From VXPQ01 sp965232485 (GTDB lineage Bacteria; Bacteroidota; Rhodothermia; Rhodothermales; VXPQ01): a DNA stretch of 64,000 nucleotides. The position numbers and the translations under genes were made by a program. Shown in pieces: positions 1 through 9,091 of the stretch; position 1 is the stretch's first letter, and each line of letters opens with the position of its first letter. The DNA is taken from the NCBI GenBank assembly GCA_965232485.1, contig OZ246975.1:1488001-1552000 (forward strand). Reading direction: 5' to 3'. A model generated the notes under the pieces. That model was not told the DNA's origin. It searched no databases and saw only the letters and a list, made by a program, of their open reading frames with translations.

Positions 1-975
1 CGCCTGTTCGAGCGCATTCTCGAACTGCCCGATGACAAGGCCCGAAAGGCCCGCCCCCACCATGCCGACGAGCAACCAGGGCAACCGCCCGCGAATCACC
101 CGGAAGACGGAATCGGAGGGCTCTTCGCTGCCGGACATGCCGCTCATGCGCTGAATGTCCTCCTCCGCCTCGTCCCGAATAACATCCACAATGTCGTCGA
201 TGGTGATCCGGCCCAGCATTTCGCCGCTTGCGTCCGCCACAGGCAAGGACACCAGATCGTATCGCTGCATGATGCGGCCCACTTCTTCCTGATCCATCTC
301 GGGCGGGACCGTAACGACATTCCGGTTCATGATTTCGGATACGGGCGTATCCGCCAGCGTCAGCAGCAAATGCTTCAGGGAAACGACGCCCTGCAATTTC
401 CCCTGTGCATCGCATACGAATACGGCGAACACCGCCGCCACGGTTTCGGCGTTGCGGCGCACTTCCTCGGTCGCTTCCGCCACGGTCCACGTTTCGGACA
501 CGATAACGAACTCCGTGCCCATGATGCCCCCGGCGGATTCCTCGTCGTAATAGAGCAACGACTGCACTTCCTCGCTGCGATCCAGCAAGGGAAGCACTTC
601 GGCGGCCACCTCGTCCGGCAAATCCGCCATGACGTCGGCGGCGTCGTCCGTTTCGAGATGACTCAGGATATCCTTGAGCCGCTCCGAATGCGTTTCCTCG
701 AGAAGCCGCATGCGCAGCTCCTCGTCGAGGTCGGCCAGCGCCAGTCCGGCCTGTTCGCCCGGCAACCATTCGAACAGGGTCTCGCGTTCTCCGGCGGAGA
801 GATAATTCATTAGCCGGGCAAGGTCCGCCGGGTGCAAACGCACCGCTATGCGCACCGCTTCCTCCCGCGCCCCCGCCGCCGTCAACGTTTCGAGACGCTC
901 TACCAATTCGTCGTCGATTGCGGGAGGAGACGCGGAAATGTCCTGGTCTCGAACGATATCTGGAGAAGGCTCCAT
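1..975 (-). CDS. mgtE: Magnesium transporter MgtE, C-terminal part missing
   Basis: Read on the minus strand from an ATG at 975, the frame is open to the window edge (325 codons seen). The protein begins with an MgtE N-terminal superhelical domain (repeated acidic segments such as HLETDDAADVMADLPDEV, residues about 20-140). A CBS-domain pair follows, with EESAGGIMGTEFV and later TIDDIVDVIRDEAEEDIQRM. The start of the first membrane segment (LPWLLVGMVGAGLSGLVIG) is the last part visible. This order is typical of MgtE, a Mg2+-gated channel whose cytosolic domains close the pore when Mg2+ is plentiful. Most of the membrane pore lies beyond base 1. rsmA lies upstream on the same strand, about 100 bases away, so they may be co-transcribed. 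Confidence 0.93.
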   Translation of the reverse strand, partial: MEPSPDIVRDQDISASPPAIDDELVERLETLTAAGAREEAVRIAVRLHPADLARLMNYLSAGERETLFEWLPGEQAGLALADLDEELRMRLLEETHSERLKDILSHLETDDAADVMADLPDEVAAEVLPLLDRSEEVQSLLYYDEESAGGIMGTEFVIVSETWTVAEATEEVRRNAETVAAVFAVFVCDAQGKLQGVVSLKHLLLTLADTPVSEIMNRNVVTVPPEMDQEEVGRIMQRYDLVSLPVADASGEMLGRITIDDIVDVIRDEAEEDIQRMSGMSGSEEPSDSVFRVIRGRLPWLLVGMVGAGLSGLVIGQFENALEQA

Positions 976-1073
976 GTAAGGCGCAAACGGTTACGGGAAG
1001 GAGACGCCGGCGGCGCTGCGTACGCGCTTTAAGGATACGCTGATTAAGGAAGCTCCGATTAAGTCCGCAGAGC

Positions 1074-1883
1074 TCAGAGGCTGAGCGAACCGGTTTTTAT
1101 CAGAGCATCCTTAAGATAACGCGCCAGCGCGACAAACTCTTCATGGGTCAACTCTTCGGGCCGCCGCGCATCCAGACCCCCCGGAAGAACAATGCCCGCA
1201 TCGCCTTTGGTCCAGCGTTCGAGGCTATTGCGAAGCGTTTTCCGGCGACGGTTGAAAGCGGTTCGGACCACGCTGCGGAAAAACGCCATATCCACGCCCT
1301 CGGGCGCCTTTTCCTTGCCCGCAAAGGTCAACCGCACCACGGCGCTCGTCACGGCGGGACGGGGATAAAACACTTGGGGAGACACCCGAAACAGCCCTTC
1401 AGGATGCGCCAGCGCCTGGCAAAACACGCTCAAAACGCCATAGGCCTTGGTCCGGGGAACCGCCACCAGGCGTTCGGCCACCTCCCGTTGCATCATCGCT
1501 ACGACTTCCTGCACGACATCCCGCGCATCAAGCAGGCTAAACAGGATGGGACTGGTCATATTGTACGGGAGATTCCCCACTACAAACATCGGCGCGGCCT
1601 TTTCCCGCGCAAGCGCCCGCCAATCCGCCTCCAGCACATCCATCTTCCGCACATCGATCCCCGGATGCGCATCCCGCAGGAACGCCACGGCCCGCGAGTC
1701 TATCTCGATCGCGGTAAACGTAGCGAACCGATCCCGGAGCAACCCGGTAAGCGCCCCCTCGCCCGGCCCGATTTCCACGACATGCGCCTCGCGCGGCGCG
1801 CGCAACGCGGCGACGATTTTGCGCGCCACGTTCGGGTCCCGGAGAAAATGTTGTCCGAGCGATTTTCTGGGAACGAAAGACAT
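1074..1883 (-). CDS. rsmA: 16S rRNA dimethyladenosine transferase RsmA/KsgA
   Basis: Dimethylates the two adjacent adenines in the 3'-terminal hairpin of 16S rRNA using SAM, late in 30S assembly. The ATG at 1883 gives MSFVPRKSLGQHFL, the usual family N-terminus, and a 269-aa product of normal length. The reading frame stays open further upstream, but that extension is low-complexity and overlaps the preceding gene, so it is rejected. An AGGA sequence lies just before the chosen start. Visible motifs are the SAM-binding GPGEG (residues 39-43) and the catalytic NLPYN (104-108). It starts 10 bases after the TPR gene, so the two are probably translated from one message. Confidence 0.95.
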   Translation of the reverse strand: MSFVPRKSLGQHFLRDPNVARKIVAALRAPREAHVVEIGPGEGALTGLLRDRFATFTAIEIDSRAVAFLRDAHPGIDVRKMDVLEADWRALAREKAAPMFVVGNLPYNMTSPILFSLLDARDVVQEVVAMMQREVAERLVAVPRTKAYGVLSVFCQALAHPEGLFRVSPQVFYPRPAVTSAVVRLTFAGKEKAPEGVDMAFFRSVVRTAFNRRRKTLRNSLERWTKGDAGIVLPGGLDARRPEELTHEEFVALARYLKDALIKTGSLSL

Positions 1884-1893
1884 GAATCCTGGG

Positions 1894-3054
1894 CTACCGT
1901 CCATAGGGCGTTTCAAGATACTGCCTTGCCCGCTTGTGCGCATTGGACCAGTCCTTCGCGGCCAGGGCCTCCCGGTAGGCCGCCACGGCCTCGTTGCGCC
2001 GCCCAAGCGCGTCGTGGGCCATGCCCGCATACAGCCGCCCCATCGTAACGAACCGGTAGTCCGCCGCGTCTCGTATCGCGGCTTCCTGCAAAACCTTCAG
2101 GCGCGGCAGAGCCGCTTCGTATTCGCCGTGCGCCATGCGGCTGCGCGCCAGGAAAAAGAGCGCCTGCGCGGCCAGCGAAGCATTGTATCCCGCCCGCCCG
2201 GCCCGGTAGCGCGCGTAAACCTCCTCGAAAACGGGGTCCGACAATTCCCACCTGCCCCAACGGACGTACGCGCGCCCTTCGATCACATGGAAAAAAGAAT
2301 TGTCGGGATACCGCTCGCGGAGCCACAGGGCGTATTCTACGCTCTGATCGAAATCGTTTTCGAACAAATAATGTATCTGGAACAGAAAATAGGCGGCTTC
2401 GGTGCGGACGAACCGTCCGTCGCGCATGACGCGCCGGAGCGCTTCGACGCCTCGTTCCCGATCCCCGTCCGGGAAAAAAATGGCGAACGGCCTCAGGAAA
2501 GGATATTTCTCTGGAATCGCCGCGGCGTAATAGTCGTACATGCCCTTCCCGAAGGCGTAATCCGCCATGTCCGGTTCCCGCTTCGCCACGTCCAGCACGT
2601 AGTCCATGGCCCGGAGGCCGTCCCGCGCCGCCTTGAACCATTGCCCGCGATTCGACCGGAGCCGCCCCCGAAAACCCAATGCGGCGCCTTTGAAAAACAT
2701 GGCGTCGAACGCTTCGTCGTCCTGCTTGAGCAGACGGTCCGAACGTTCGATCACCTCGTCCATGGCCGCAAAGAAGGCGTCGTCGCGCGATTCGTTCGAA
2801 AGATCGGGGAGAATTTTCCACCACAGATTGAGCGCTTCCAGAAAAGGTCCGGCGGGATGTTCCGGGTAACGCTGGGCTATGCGCTCGAAACGACGCGCCG
2901 CCGCCTCGAATTCCATGTTGTACAGATCGTCCAGTCCCTCGCTTATTTCAGTCTGTACGACCGGATCGTCGAAAATGGATTCGGCGGGCTGCGCCCGGGC
3001 CGACCCGAATCCCAGCAGCAAGACTACAGCCAGCCCTACCGTGACAGGTCGCAT
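1894..3054 (-). CDS. Exported tetratricopeptide-repeat protein, function unknown
   Basis: A 386-aa protein starting at the ATG at 3054; a GTG at 3063 is an alternative. It opens with a clear signal peptide (MRPVTVGLAVVLLLGFGSARA, cut after ARA). The rest is helical with degenerate TPR units, for example near residues 45-75 (NMEFEAAARRFERIAQRYPE) and in the C-terminal quarter (AGMAHDALGRRNEAVAAYR). No enzymatic motif is visible, so it probably works as a periplasmic protein-interaction scaffold. It lies 33 bases downstream of bioY and 10 bases upstream of rsmA on the same strand. Its exact role cannot be inferred from these neighbours. Confidence 0.8.
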   Translation of the reverse strand: MRPVTVGLAVVLLLGFGSARAQPAESIFDDPVVQTEISEGLDDLYNMEFEAAARRFERIAQRYPEHPAGPFLEALNLWWKILPDLSNESRDDAFFAAMDEVIERSDRLLKQDDEAFDAMFFKGAALGFRGRLRSNRGQWFKAARDGLRAMDYVLDVAKREPDMADYAFGKGMYDYYAAAIPEKYPFLRPFAIFFPDGDRERGVEALRRVMRDGRFVRTEAAYFLFQIHYLFENDFDQSVEYALWLRERYPDNSFFHVIEGRAYVRWGRWELSDPVFEEVYARYRAGRAGYNASLAAQALFFLARSRMAHGEYEAALPRLKVLQEAAIRDAADYRFVTMGRLYAGMAHDALGRRNEAVAAYREALAAKDWSNAHKRARQYLETPYGR

Positions 3055-3087
3055 CGCGGGCACCGTAAGAGAGGCGGCGGAGCGCGG

Positions 3088-3675
3088 CTATGCGCGCTGC
3101 TTGCCGAGACGCCGCGTTCCTGAATAAAACATGGCGACAAGGGCTACCTTGGCCAGATCCGCGGGAACGAAACGCAGGAACCCCTTGTCGATGGATTCCA
3201 GCCAGGTGGCGTGACCGGCGGCGTAGTGCAGCCAGATAACGCCCGTAGCGAAGAATACCGCCGAACCGACCAGCATGGCCAGCGCGCTGCCCGTCAGCGT
3301 ATTCCATCTCCTCGAAAGCCGACCCACGGCAAGCGCCGCCAGCGGATACCCCAGCAGATACCCGGCGCTAACCGCCCCGATCAGATAGGAAAGTCCGTAT
3401 CCGTCGCCTGCGAACACGGGCGCGAAAAGCCCCAGGGCGAGATACAGAAGCTGGGCGAGCATTCCATTGCGGGCGCCCAGAAAAAGGCCGCTGCCGAATA
3501 CGAACAGCGTCTGGAGCGTGAAGGGCACTTCCCACAAATAAATGCGGAATTGGGCGCCGAGCGCGGTGAGCAAGGCGAATCCGACGATCCCAAGCGCCTG
3601 TACAAGCGCGGAGGCTCGTTCCTCCCGAAGGGCGTCGATCAGCGAAGGGGCGGGCGCGTGCAGGCGTAGCAGCAT
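3088..3675 (-). CDS. bioY: Biotin transporter substrate-binding component BioY
   Basis: A 195-aa hydrophobic protein with about six membrane segments. The BioY signature is visible: VPFTLQTLFVFGSGLFLGAR, then a long hydrophobic stretch, then VFAGDGYGLSYLIGAVSAGY with LLGYPLAA. BioY is the S-component of energy-coupling-factor biotin importers and can bind biotin alone or with the shared ECF module. No ECF ATPase or T-component gene is next to it, which is common for BioY outside actinobacteria and proteobacteria. The ATG at 3675 heads a run of same-strand genes (bioY, TPR gene, rsmA, mgtE). No biotin repressor box was recognised upstream. Confidence 0.85.
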   Translation of the reverse strand: MLLRLHAPAPSLIDALREERASALVQALGIVGFALLTALGAQFRIYLWEVPFTLQTLFVFGSGLFLGARNGMLAQLLYLALGLFAPVFAGDGYGLSYLIGAVSAGYLLGYPLAALAVGRLSRRWNTLTGSALAMLVGSAVFFATGVIWLHYAAGHATWLESIDKGFLRFVPADLAKVALVAMFYSGTRRLGKQRA

Positions 3676-3910
3676 GAAAAAAGAGATCGGTTAAGGAATG
3701 ACGCGGCCGGCGCGCCCCTCGCAGCCTCCCCAAAGGCGCGTCGCGTTCCTGAGGCGAACCGAACCCTTCGTGGAACGTTCCGGGAAAGGAAAACGTTTCG
3801 CACGCAGGCTTTTTCGAAGGCGATTTTTTCGTTTCCGGCAGGGCATGCCGCGACCTTGCCGCGGCCCGCCGATCAATCCCCGCATCCGTCCCGCGTACTT
3901 TTCCTCCGCC

Positions 3911-4699
3911 ATGCGCACCTGGATCCGACTGGAAACAGCTCGCCTGGCGACCGCGCTCAAACGACTCGACCGCCAAACGACGACTGTACTCGTAGCGGTC
4001 GGCGCGCTGGTCATCCTGCAGGACGCGATCGGAAGCCGCCGGTTCTTTTACGCCCACGCGGCCCATGTTTTCCCCGCGGAATACGCCGACTTGCTCGCCT
4101 GGATATGGCGATTCGGCGTGCAGGGCGTCACAGGGTTCGCGCTCCCGCTGGCGATCCTGTGCGGCCTGTTGAGGCAATCTCTGCGAGCTGCCGGACTGGG
4201 ACGGGGAGACTGGAAATTCGGGGGCATGGCCATGACGCTCTACCTGCCGGTGGTTGTTGCGGGGACCTGGGTTCTTTCGGCCAGTCCGGCGTTTCAGGCG
4301 CAGTACCCTCACTACGCTCCCGCAGAAACGGACTGGACCCTTTTCCTGATCTACGAAGCCTGTTTTCTGTTCTACTGGATCGGTTGGGAATACCTCTGGC
4401 GCGGCTTCATGCTTTTCGGAACGGCGCCGAAACTCGGACCGTACGCCATCTTCATGCAGGCCATCCCGTTCGCCTTGCTGCACCTCAACAAACCGTTGCC
4501 GGAAACCGTGCTGTCCCTGATTGGTGGCGTCGCCCTGGGCGCCCTCGCGTGGCGCTGCCGATCGTTCTGGATCGCCGTTCCCATTCACGCCGCCCAAATG
4601 ATGGCGATCGACTTCTGGTGTGCGCTGCGCGCCCGCTCCGGCGCAGGCGGCATTGGGCTGGATGCGCTGGGAAGCGCGTTGCGCAGCCTCGGCGGATAG
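3911..4699 (+). CDS. CPBP-family intramembrane glutamic protease
   Basis: A 262-aa multi-pass membrane protein starting at the ATG at 3911. The frame is open to 3698, but that upstream part is basic and not protein-like. The three conserved CPBP (Rce1/Abi-like) blocks are present. EYLWRGF (E160, R164) is the EExxxR motif with Tyr in place of the second Glu. FALLH (187-191) is the FxxxH motif, and HAAQ (H226) is the last. Family members are intramembrane proteases that process prenylated or bacteriocin-related peptides; some act in immunity or protein export. The substrate here is unknown. The gene stands alone on the plus strand, convergent with the PorV-like operon. Confidence 0.8.
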   Translation: MRTWIRLETARLATALKRLDRQTTTVLVAVGALVILQDAIGSRRFFYAHAAHVFPAEYADLLAWIWRFGVQGVTGFALPLAILCGLLRQSLRAAGLGRGDWKFGGMAMTLYLPVVVAGTWVLSASPAFQAQYPHYAPAETDWTLFLIYEACFLFYWIGWEYLWRGFMLFGTAPKLGPYAIFMQAIPFALLHLNKPLPETVLSLIGGVALGALAWRCRSFWIAVPIHAAQMMAIDFWCALRARSGAGGIGLDALGSALRSLGG

Positions 4700-4744
4700 C
4701 ATTCCGGGAAGCAGCGGCGGGGAGATGGATCGGCGGCGCGTCGG

Positions 4745-5674
4745 TCACCACTGGTAAGTAAGCGTCACGATATGGCCCGGCCCTTCATAGCCGCTCTCGA
4801 ACGCCACATAGGCGTAATCAAAGAGCGCCGCGTCCAGGTCCAGCCCGATCCCGAAAGACGGCCCCCGAAGCGCATCGTTGGCGATGAAACCTCCCCGCAG
4901 CGTCACCATATCCAGCACTTCCGTTCCCAAACCAAAATGCCATTGCGTGTGCTCCGATTCGAAAAATCGGGAGATTTCCGCGGTGGCGAAAAGCTGGGCC
5001 AGCGTCGCGTCGTCTTCCTGCATCCGGATATGGAAGGGATACGCCGCTACCCCCACGCGGAGCGCGCGCGGCAGCCGGGTAGCCTCTTGCGCCAGGCGGG
5101 ACATCTTGCCCACATTCTGCAAAGCCGCGCCGAACTGCGCCCCCCGAATCGGCAGATCGGCCTGTATGCCGGCGTCGAAAGCATACCCTCGGGAAGAATT
5201 CGTAAAAATGCGCTCAAGCAAATATTTGGCCGTAACCCCGGCCCGAAAAGGCCCAAACCGGCGACCATAGGACGCCCCGCTGCTCACGAACTGCACGCCG
5301 AACAACCCTTCCGGTTCGCCGGGACCGGAGCGGGCTTCGAGATCGCCGCTTTCCATCGCCGTAATGAATAATCCGACCGCCGCTTTCTCGCCCACGCCCA
5401 GTCGGGAAGCCGCCGCATAACTCCCGGTGCCCAGCACCCACGAATAATAAGACAACGAGGCCGTATTGCGTTCGGCGGCGACCAGGCCCGCCGGGTTCCA
5501 GAATGTGCTGAACGCATCCCGGCTCCACGCCACCTGTCCGTCGCCCATGGCGCCTGCTTCGGCGTTGACGCCATTGCGCAAAAACGCAAACCCGCCGTCC
5601 TGCGCCGCCGAACCGGCTGCGAAAAACATAAAGATTCCCAACATGCGCAAGCACTTTGTCATGGATCGCCTCAC
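4745..5674 (-). CDS. PorV/PorQ-family outer-membrane beta-barrel protein
   Basis: A 309-aa protein with a signal peptide (LRMLGIFMFFAAGSAAQ) followed by the typical PorV/PorQ (UPF0164-like) opening: GGFAFLRNGVNAEAGAMGDG and then DAFSTFWNPAGL. The remainder alternates amphipathic strands and ends in an aromatic residue (TLTYQW), as outer-membrane barrels do. In T9SS bacteria PorV shuttles cargo to the attachment complex. Whether this paralogue does so, or is only a structural relative, is inference. The first possible start is a GTG at 5674 overlapping the stop of the preceding gene (GTGA); an ATG at 5662 is the alternative. Last gene of a four-gene coupled operon. Confidence 0.8.
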   Translation of the reverse strand: MRRSMTKCLRMLGIFMFFAAGSAAQDGGFAFLRNGVNAEAGAMGDGQVAWSRDAFSTFWNPAGLVAAERNTASLSYYSWVLGTGSYAAASRLGVGEKAAVGLFITAMESGDLEARSGPGEPEGLFGVQFVSSGASYGRRFGPFRAGVTAKYLLERIFTNSSRGYAFDAGIQADLPIRGAQFGAALQNVGKMSRLAQEATRLPRALRVGVAAYPFHIRMQEDDATLAQLFATAEISRFFESEHTQWHFGLGTEVLDMVTLRGGFIANDALRGPSFGIGLDLDAALFDYAYVAFESGYEGPGHIVTLTYQW

Positions 5675-6717
5675 AAAAGTATGCGTAGCGTAATCAGGTG
5701 CAGCATGCCCGCGCCGTGCGGCTCCAGCGCCAGGCCGTACTCGGCCCGCAAGGCCAGGGCGCCGAACGGTTTTTCAATGGCGAACCCGGCGGAGGGCGCA
5801 TTTCCCGAAAGGACGCGGCCCATGCGATCCAGCCCGGCGCGAAACGCCAGAAACTCCGAAAATTCGTACTCTGCGCCTACCCGCAGCCCCGCCTCGTGAA
5901 AAGTCGCCCGGCGCGCCTCGAACGCCTCGACCGGCACGGAGCCGATCCGTTGCGTACTGCGGACCCGGTACTCCAGATCCGAAACGCGGGATTCGTATTC
6001 CGCAAGCAACTGCAAACGCTGCGCCCACAGACGGTACGAGGCGCCCGCGCGCAAACGCAAGGGAAACCGGTCGGAGGTGACGCCGCCCTCGGCGCCGTAC
6101 AAACCGGACGTGTCCCAGGAATAGCGAGCAAGGAGGTCGTCCATCGCCAAGGCAAGGCGCAAGCGATCCGTTACGTCGAACAGGAAGCCCGCATCGATGC
6201 CTATGCTGTGCTCCGGGTCAATGCCTTCGGACAGGTCCGCGCGGAAAAGCTGCAACCCGAGGCCTGCCGTCAAACGGGACCCGAGGCGCGTCCCGAAAGC
6301 CAGAAAAAACGCGAATTCGTCCGTTGAATACGATTGCGTGTGATATCCGCTGGCGTCTCTTCCGTCAATGTCGCTGACCCCGGCGTGGATCAATCCTGCA
6401 GCCAGGCCCGCACTGGGCCGAATGGGCGTGGCGAATTGCACAAACTGCATCTCCCGATCGAACCGCATGAACGCCGACGAGAGCATGATCTGCTGCTGCG
6501 TGGTTTGCGGAGCGAGGGCCGGATTATAGTACGGCGAGGCGCTGCCGCTTGCATCCGCCGTCAGCGCATTGCCCATCGCTATGCCCCGCGCGCCGAATCC
6601 CATGCGCGAAAACGCCCCGGCCGATTGCCCCCATGCGCCGGTCGCCGGAAGCAACGCGAGCAAACCGGCCAGAAAGCAGGCGGTCCAAATCGGTTTGTAC
6701 GCCGGACGCGGAATCAT
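5671..6717 (-). CDS. PorV/PorQ-like outer-membrane barrel protein (second copy)
   Basis: A 348-aa protein starting at the ATG at 6717, which overlaps the previous stop by four bases (ATGA). It has a signal peptide (residues about 1-30, ending GAWGQ). The family opening follows: FSRMGFGARGIAMGNALTA and SPYYNPALAP. The rest is strand-rich and ends LHLITLRILL. It is related to, but clearly divergent from, the next gene downstream, so the pair looks like an old duplication. Its linkage to a T9SS-sorted protein and a lipoprotein suggests a surface or outer-membrane complex; the cargo is not known. Confidence 0.78.
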   Translation of the reverse strand: MIPRPAYKPIWTACFLAGLLALLPATGAWGQSAGAFSRMGFGARGIAMGNALTADASGSASPYYNPALAPQTTQQQIMLSSAFMRFDREMQFVQFATPIRPSAGLAAGLIHAGVSDIDGRDASGYHTQSYSTDEFAFFLAFGTRLGSRLTAGLGLQLFRADLSEGIDPEHSIGIDAGFLFDVTDRLRLALAMDDLLARYSWDTSGLYGAEGGVTSDRFPLRLRAGASYRLWAQRLQLLAEYESRVSDLEYRVRSTQRIGSVPVEAFEARRATFHEAGLRVGAEYEFSEFLAFRAGLDRMGRVLSGNAPSAGFAIEKPFGALALRAEYGLALEPHGAGMLHLITLRILL

Positions 6718-8306
6718 TCGAGCACCTGGATTTTCCCGTGCGCCGCATGCTCGCCCGTCACGGTATAGAAATACACGCCGTTCGCCACGCGGAATCCATT
6801 GCGGTCGGTTCCGTCCCAGGTCACTTCCCGCTCGCCCGCGGAGGAGGCGTCCGCGGTCAGTTCGCGGATGAGGTTCATCCGAAAATCGAATATGCGAATG
6901 CGGTCGGCGCCTCCGTCGGAATCGTACCGGATGCGCGCGAAACGGTCGCTGGCGGGCGAAAACGGATTCGGGTAGGCGTACGTATCCACCTCCGGCTGGT
7001 CGTCCGCAGGCGCATCCGGGCGCAGGGGCACATCGGTCCGGTAAATGCGCCAGGTGTTTCCCCCGTCCGCGCTCTTCATGAGTCCGTCCGACGTGCCCAC
7101 CCATAACGCATCGCTCGTCACGGCGACAGCATACGCGGACAAGTCCGGGCGCACGATCCTGTCCGGGTTCTCTGCATCCCGGAAATGACGGATCGTTCGC
7201 CAGGTAACCCCGGCGTCGCGCGTCACGAACAAGCCGTTTTCTCCGGCGACATACACCGTTCTGCTCCCCCGAAACGCAAAATCGTGCACCCGCTCGCCAA
7301 TAAGCGCCTGTTCGAACGTTTCGCCCCCGTCCCGGGTCACCGTAACGCCGTAATGCTCCAGCGGTCCCGGCCGATCCGGATCGTTCACCGGCCAGGTAGC
7401 CATCCAGATCGGATTCTGGCCGCCGGGCAAGGGTTGTTCCTCTATGGAGGTTACCCAATTGCCCGTCAGGGACCAGGCCGTCCCGTCCGCAACGAATCGT
7501 CGCCACGCAAGTCCGTCGTCCGACCGATTCAACCCGCCCGCCGTGCCCGCCCAGATCGTCCCGTCCTCGTCCACGAGCACGCTGAATCCCCGGTGGTTAT
7601 AGTTTCCGTCCCTGCCCTCCCGCGATACGGGGGACACGAAAAAATCGTACGACGAATCCGGATGAATCGCATGCAGAAAATCCGGGGGAAGCACGACCCG
7701 ATCCCAGGTTTGTCCCTGATCCCGCGACCGGCGTATGCCGCTCGCCCAGGCGGCGATCCACACCTCGTCCCGCTCCGAATCGTAGTCGATGTCGAACGGA
7801 GGGCTTTGCTCCGGCACGATCACAGGCAACGCGGGCAGCGCGGATACGCCATATACCTCGGTCGTATCGTCCGGATCGTCGAGATGAGGCGGTCGCCAAC
7901 GAAACACCGCGTCTCCTTCTCCGAACGGCGAGTCTGCCCCGAACGGGAGCGCCGGAAGGTTCGTGGAAAAGACATACCCGGATACGCTGTTGACCGTCTG
8001 GCCGTTTTCCGTTCTGGAAGAGCCGACGCCCACCCACGCCACGGAGCCCTCCACATCCAGCGAATACACGTTCAGACGGCGGGCCGCCAGCGAATCGACG
8101 TCGGCCACGAACCAGGTGCGCCCGCCGTCCGGGGTCATATTGAGAAACGGGCCTGCCCACAGCGCATCGCCCTCCGCGTGCAGGTTCGTTACGCTGTTGC
8201 GCAGAATGCCGGGCACGGGCAACAATCCCTCCGGCAGGTCAACCTGCGCCTGCGCCTGCAAGCCAGGCAGCAAAATGGCGAATATGCCGAACAGCGCGCG
8301 CCTCAT
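6714..8306 (-). CDS. Secreted beta-propeller protein with C-terminal sorting/FlgD-like domain
   Basis: A 530-aa protein with a signal peptide (MRRALFGIFAILLPGLQAQA). Repeated Asp-box/BNR-type units follow: SRDQGQTWDRV, NRSDDGLAWRRF, TRDGGETFEQA, TRDAGVTWRTI and SADGGNTWRIY. These predict a sialidase/YCF48-like propeller. The C-terminus (YAYPNPFSPASDRFARI onward, ending VYFYTVTGEHAAHGKIQVLE) is a T9SS type A/FlgD Ig-like sorting domain, so the protein should be exported by T9SS. The propeller carries no recognisable catalytic set, so a binding or structural role is more likely than glycosidase activity. Stop and start overlap both neighbours by four bases. Confidence 0.82.
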   Translation of the reverse strand: MRRALFGIFAILLPGLQAQAQVDLPEGLLPVPGILRNSVTNLHAEGDALWAGPFLNMTPDGGRTWFVADVDSLAARRLNVYSLDVEGSVAWVGVGSSRTENGQTVNSVSGYVFSTNLPALPFGADSPFGEGDAVFRWRPPHLDDPDDTTEVYGVSALPALPVIVPEQSPPFDIDYDSERDEVWIAAWASGIRRSRDQGQTWDRVVLPPDFLHAIHPDSSYDFFVSPVSREGRDGNYNHRGFSVLVDEDGTIWAGTAGGLNRSDDGLAWRRFVADGTAWSLTGNWVTSIEEQPLPGGQNPIWMATWPVNDPDRPGPLEHYGVTVTRDGGETFEQALIGERVHDFAFRGSRTVYVAGENGLFVTRDAGVTWRTIRHFRDAENPDRIVRPDLSAYAVAVTSDALWVGTSDGLMKSADGGNTWRIYRTDVPLRPDAPADDQPEVDTYAYPNPFSPASDRFARIRYDSDGGADRIRIFDFRMNLIRELTADASSAGEREVTWDGTDRNGFRVANGVYFYTVTGEHAAHGKIQVLE

Positions 8307-9091
8307 TCGACCACCGTCGTTGCTTCCACGATATTGCTGAGCAAACCGGACCTGTCCCGAGCCTGGAAGGCAAGCGTGACGGGACCCGGGCTATTCGACG
8401 ACGTAATCTGCACGGTGCGCGTATAGCGACCGTCGGCGGCAGCCGCATCAGCCTCCAGTCCATCGTCGAGCATTCCGAACCGTTCGGCGGGCCTGGTCGT
8501 ATTCCAGAATTCGACGGCGACGATATTGGAAAGCCCGTCAGGATCGGACGCCTCGGCGCTGATTTCCAGCAAGACAGGGGCTTCTCCCGACGCGGGACGG
8601 CGCACGGTATCCGGCACGGAAACGGCGTGGATGATCGGCGGCGCGCCGTCTCCCGAAACAAGCAACATGCCGCGCACTTCGCTGCTCAACAGTCCCTCCT
8701 GATCTTCCGCAAAAACCAGCACCGTGTACACGCCCAGCGCGCCCGCCGGAATCGTCACGTCAAAGCGGCCCGCGTACCGCCCGCCGTTGCCGTAGGTCAA
8801 CATGCCCTCGGCGATCGTCGTATCTCCAAACACGACGAAAGAGACTGCGGCGATGTCCTGGTCCGGGTCCCGCGCCACGACCTCCATGGACAGCGGGATG
8901 ATCGCGTCGACAGCGCCTTCGCCCGGCGGCGCAATGAATTCGTGCGGCGAAAAGGAAAAGTCTGACAACTCCGGCGGAGCGCCTGCGTCGTCGAGCGGGC
9001 CGGGGGCCTGATCGCACGCGCTCAGGACTAAAGCCCCGGCAAAAATTCCCGCAGCGAGCGCCGCTGCCGTATAGCAAAAGGAACGGAACAA
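8303..9091 (-). CDS. Lipoprotein with Ig-like/cadherin-like repeats
   Basis: A 262-aa protein with a lipobox (ALVLSAC, Cys near residue 26), so it should be lipidated and membrane-anchored. Two similar strand-rich segments cover residues about 45-145 and 150-262. Each has acidic DPD turns (VARDPDQDIAAVSF; ASDPDGLSNIVAVEF), as in Ca2+-binding Ig or cadherin-type folds. The first in-frame start is TTG at 9091, which places the signal peptide correctly; no better ATG exists. It heads the four-gene operon with the T9SS propeller and two PorV-like proteins, and overlaps the propeller gene by ATGA. It could anchor that complex; this is inference. Confidence 0.72.
   Translation of the reverse strand: MFRSFCYTAAALAAGIFAGALVLSACDQAPGPLDDAGAPPELSDFSFSPHEFIAPPGEGAVDAIIPLSMEVVARDPDQDIAAVSFVVFGDTTIAEGMLTYGNGGRYAGRFDVTIPAGALGVYTVLVFAEDQEGLLSSEVRGMLLVSGDGAPPIIHAVSVPDTVRRPASGEAPVLLEISAEASDPDGLSNIVAVEFWNTTRPAERFGMLDDGLEADAAAADGRYTRTVQITSSNSPGPVTLAFQARDRSGLLSNIVEATTVVE

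Noticed and set aside
1447..3123. Long plus-strand open frame opposite rsmA and the TPR gene
   Set aside because: It is Arg/Pro-rich with no domain and lies antisense to two well-supported genes; typical of GC-rich shadow frames.
6714..8306. Active sialidase
   Set aside because: Asp-box-like turns are present but no catalytic Arg triad or Tyr/Glu pair was recognised; a structural propeller is more likely.
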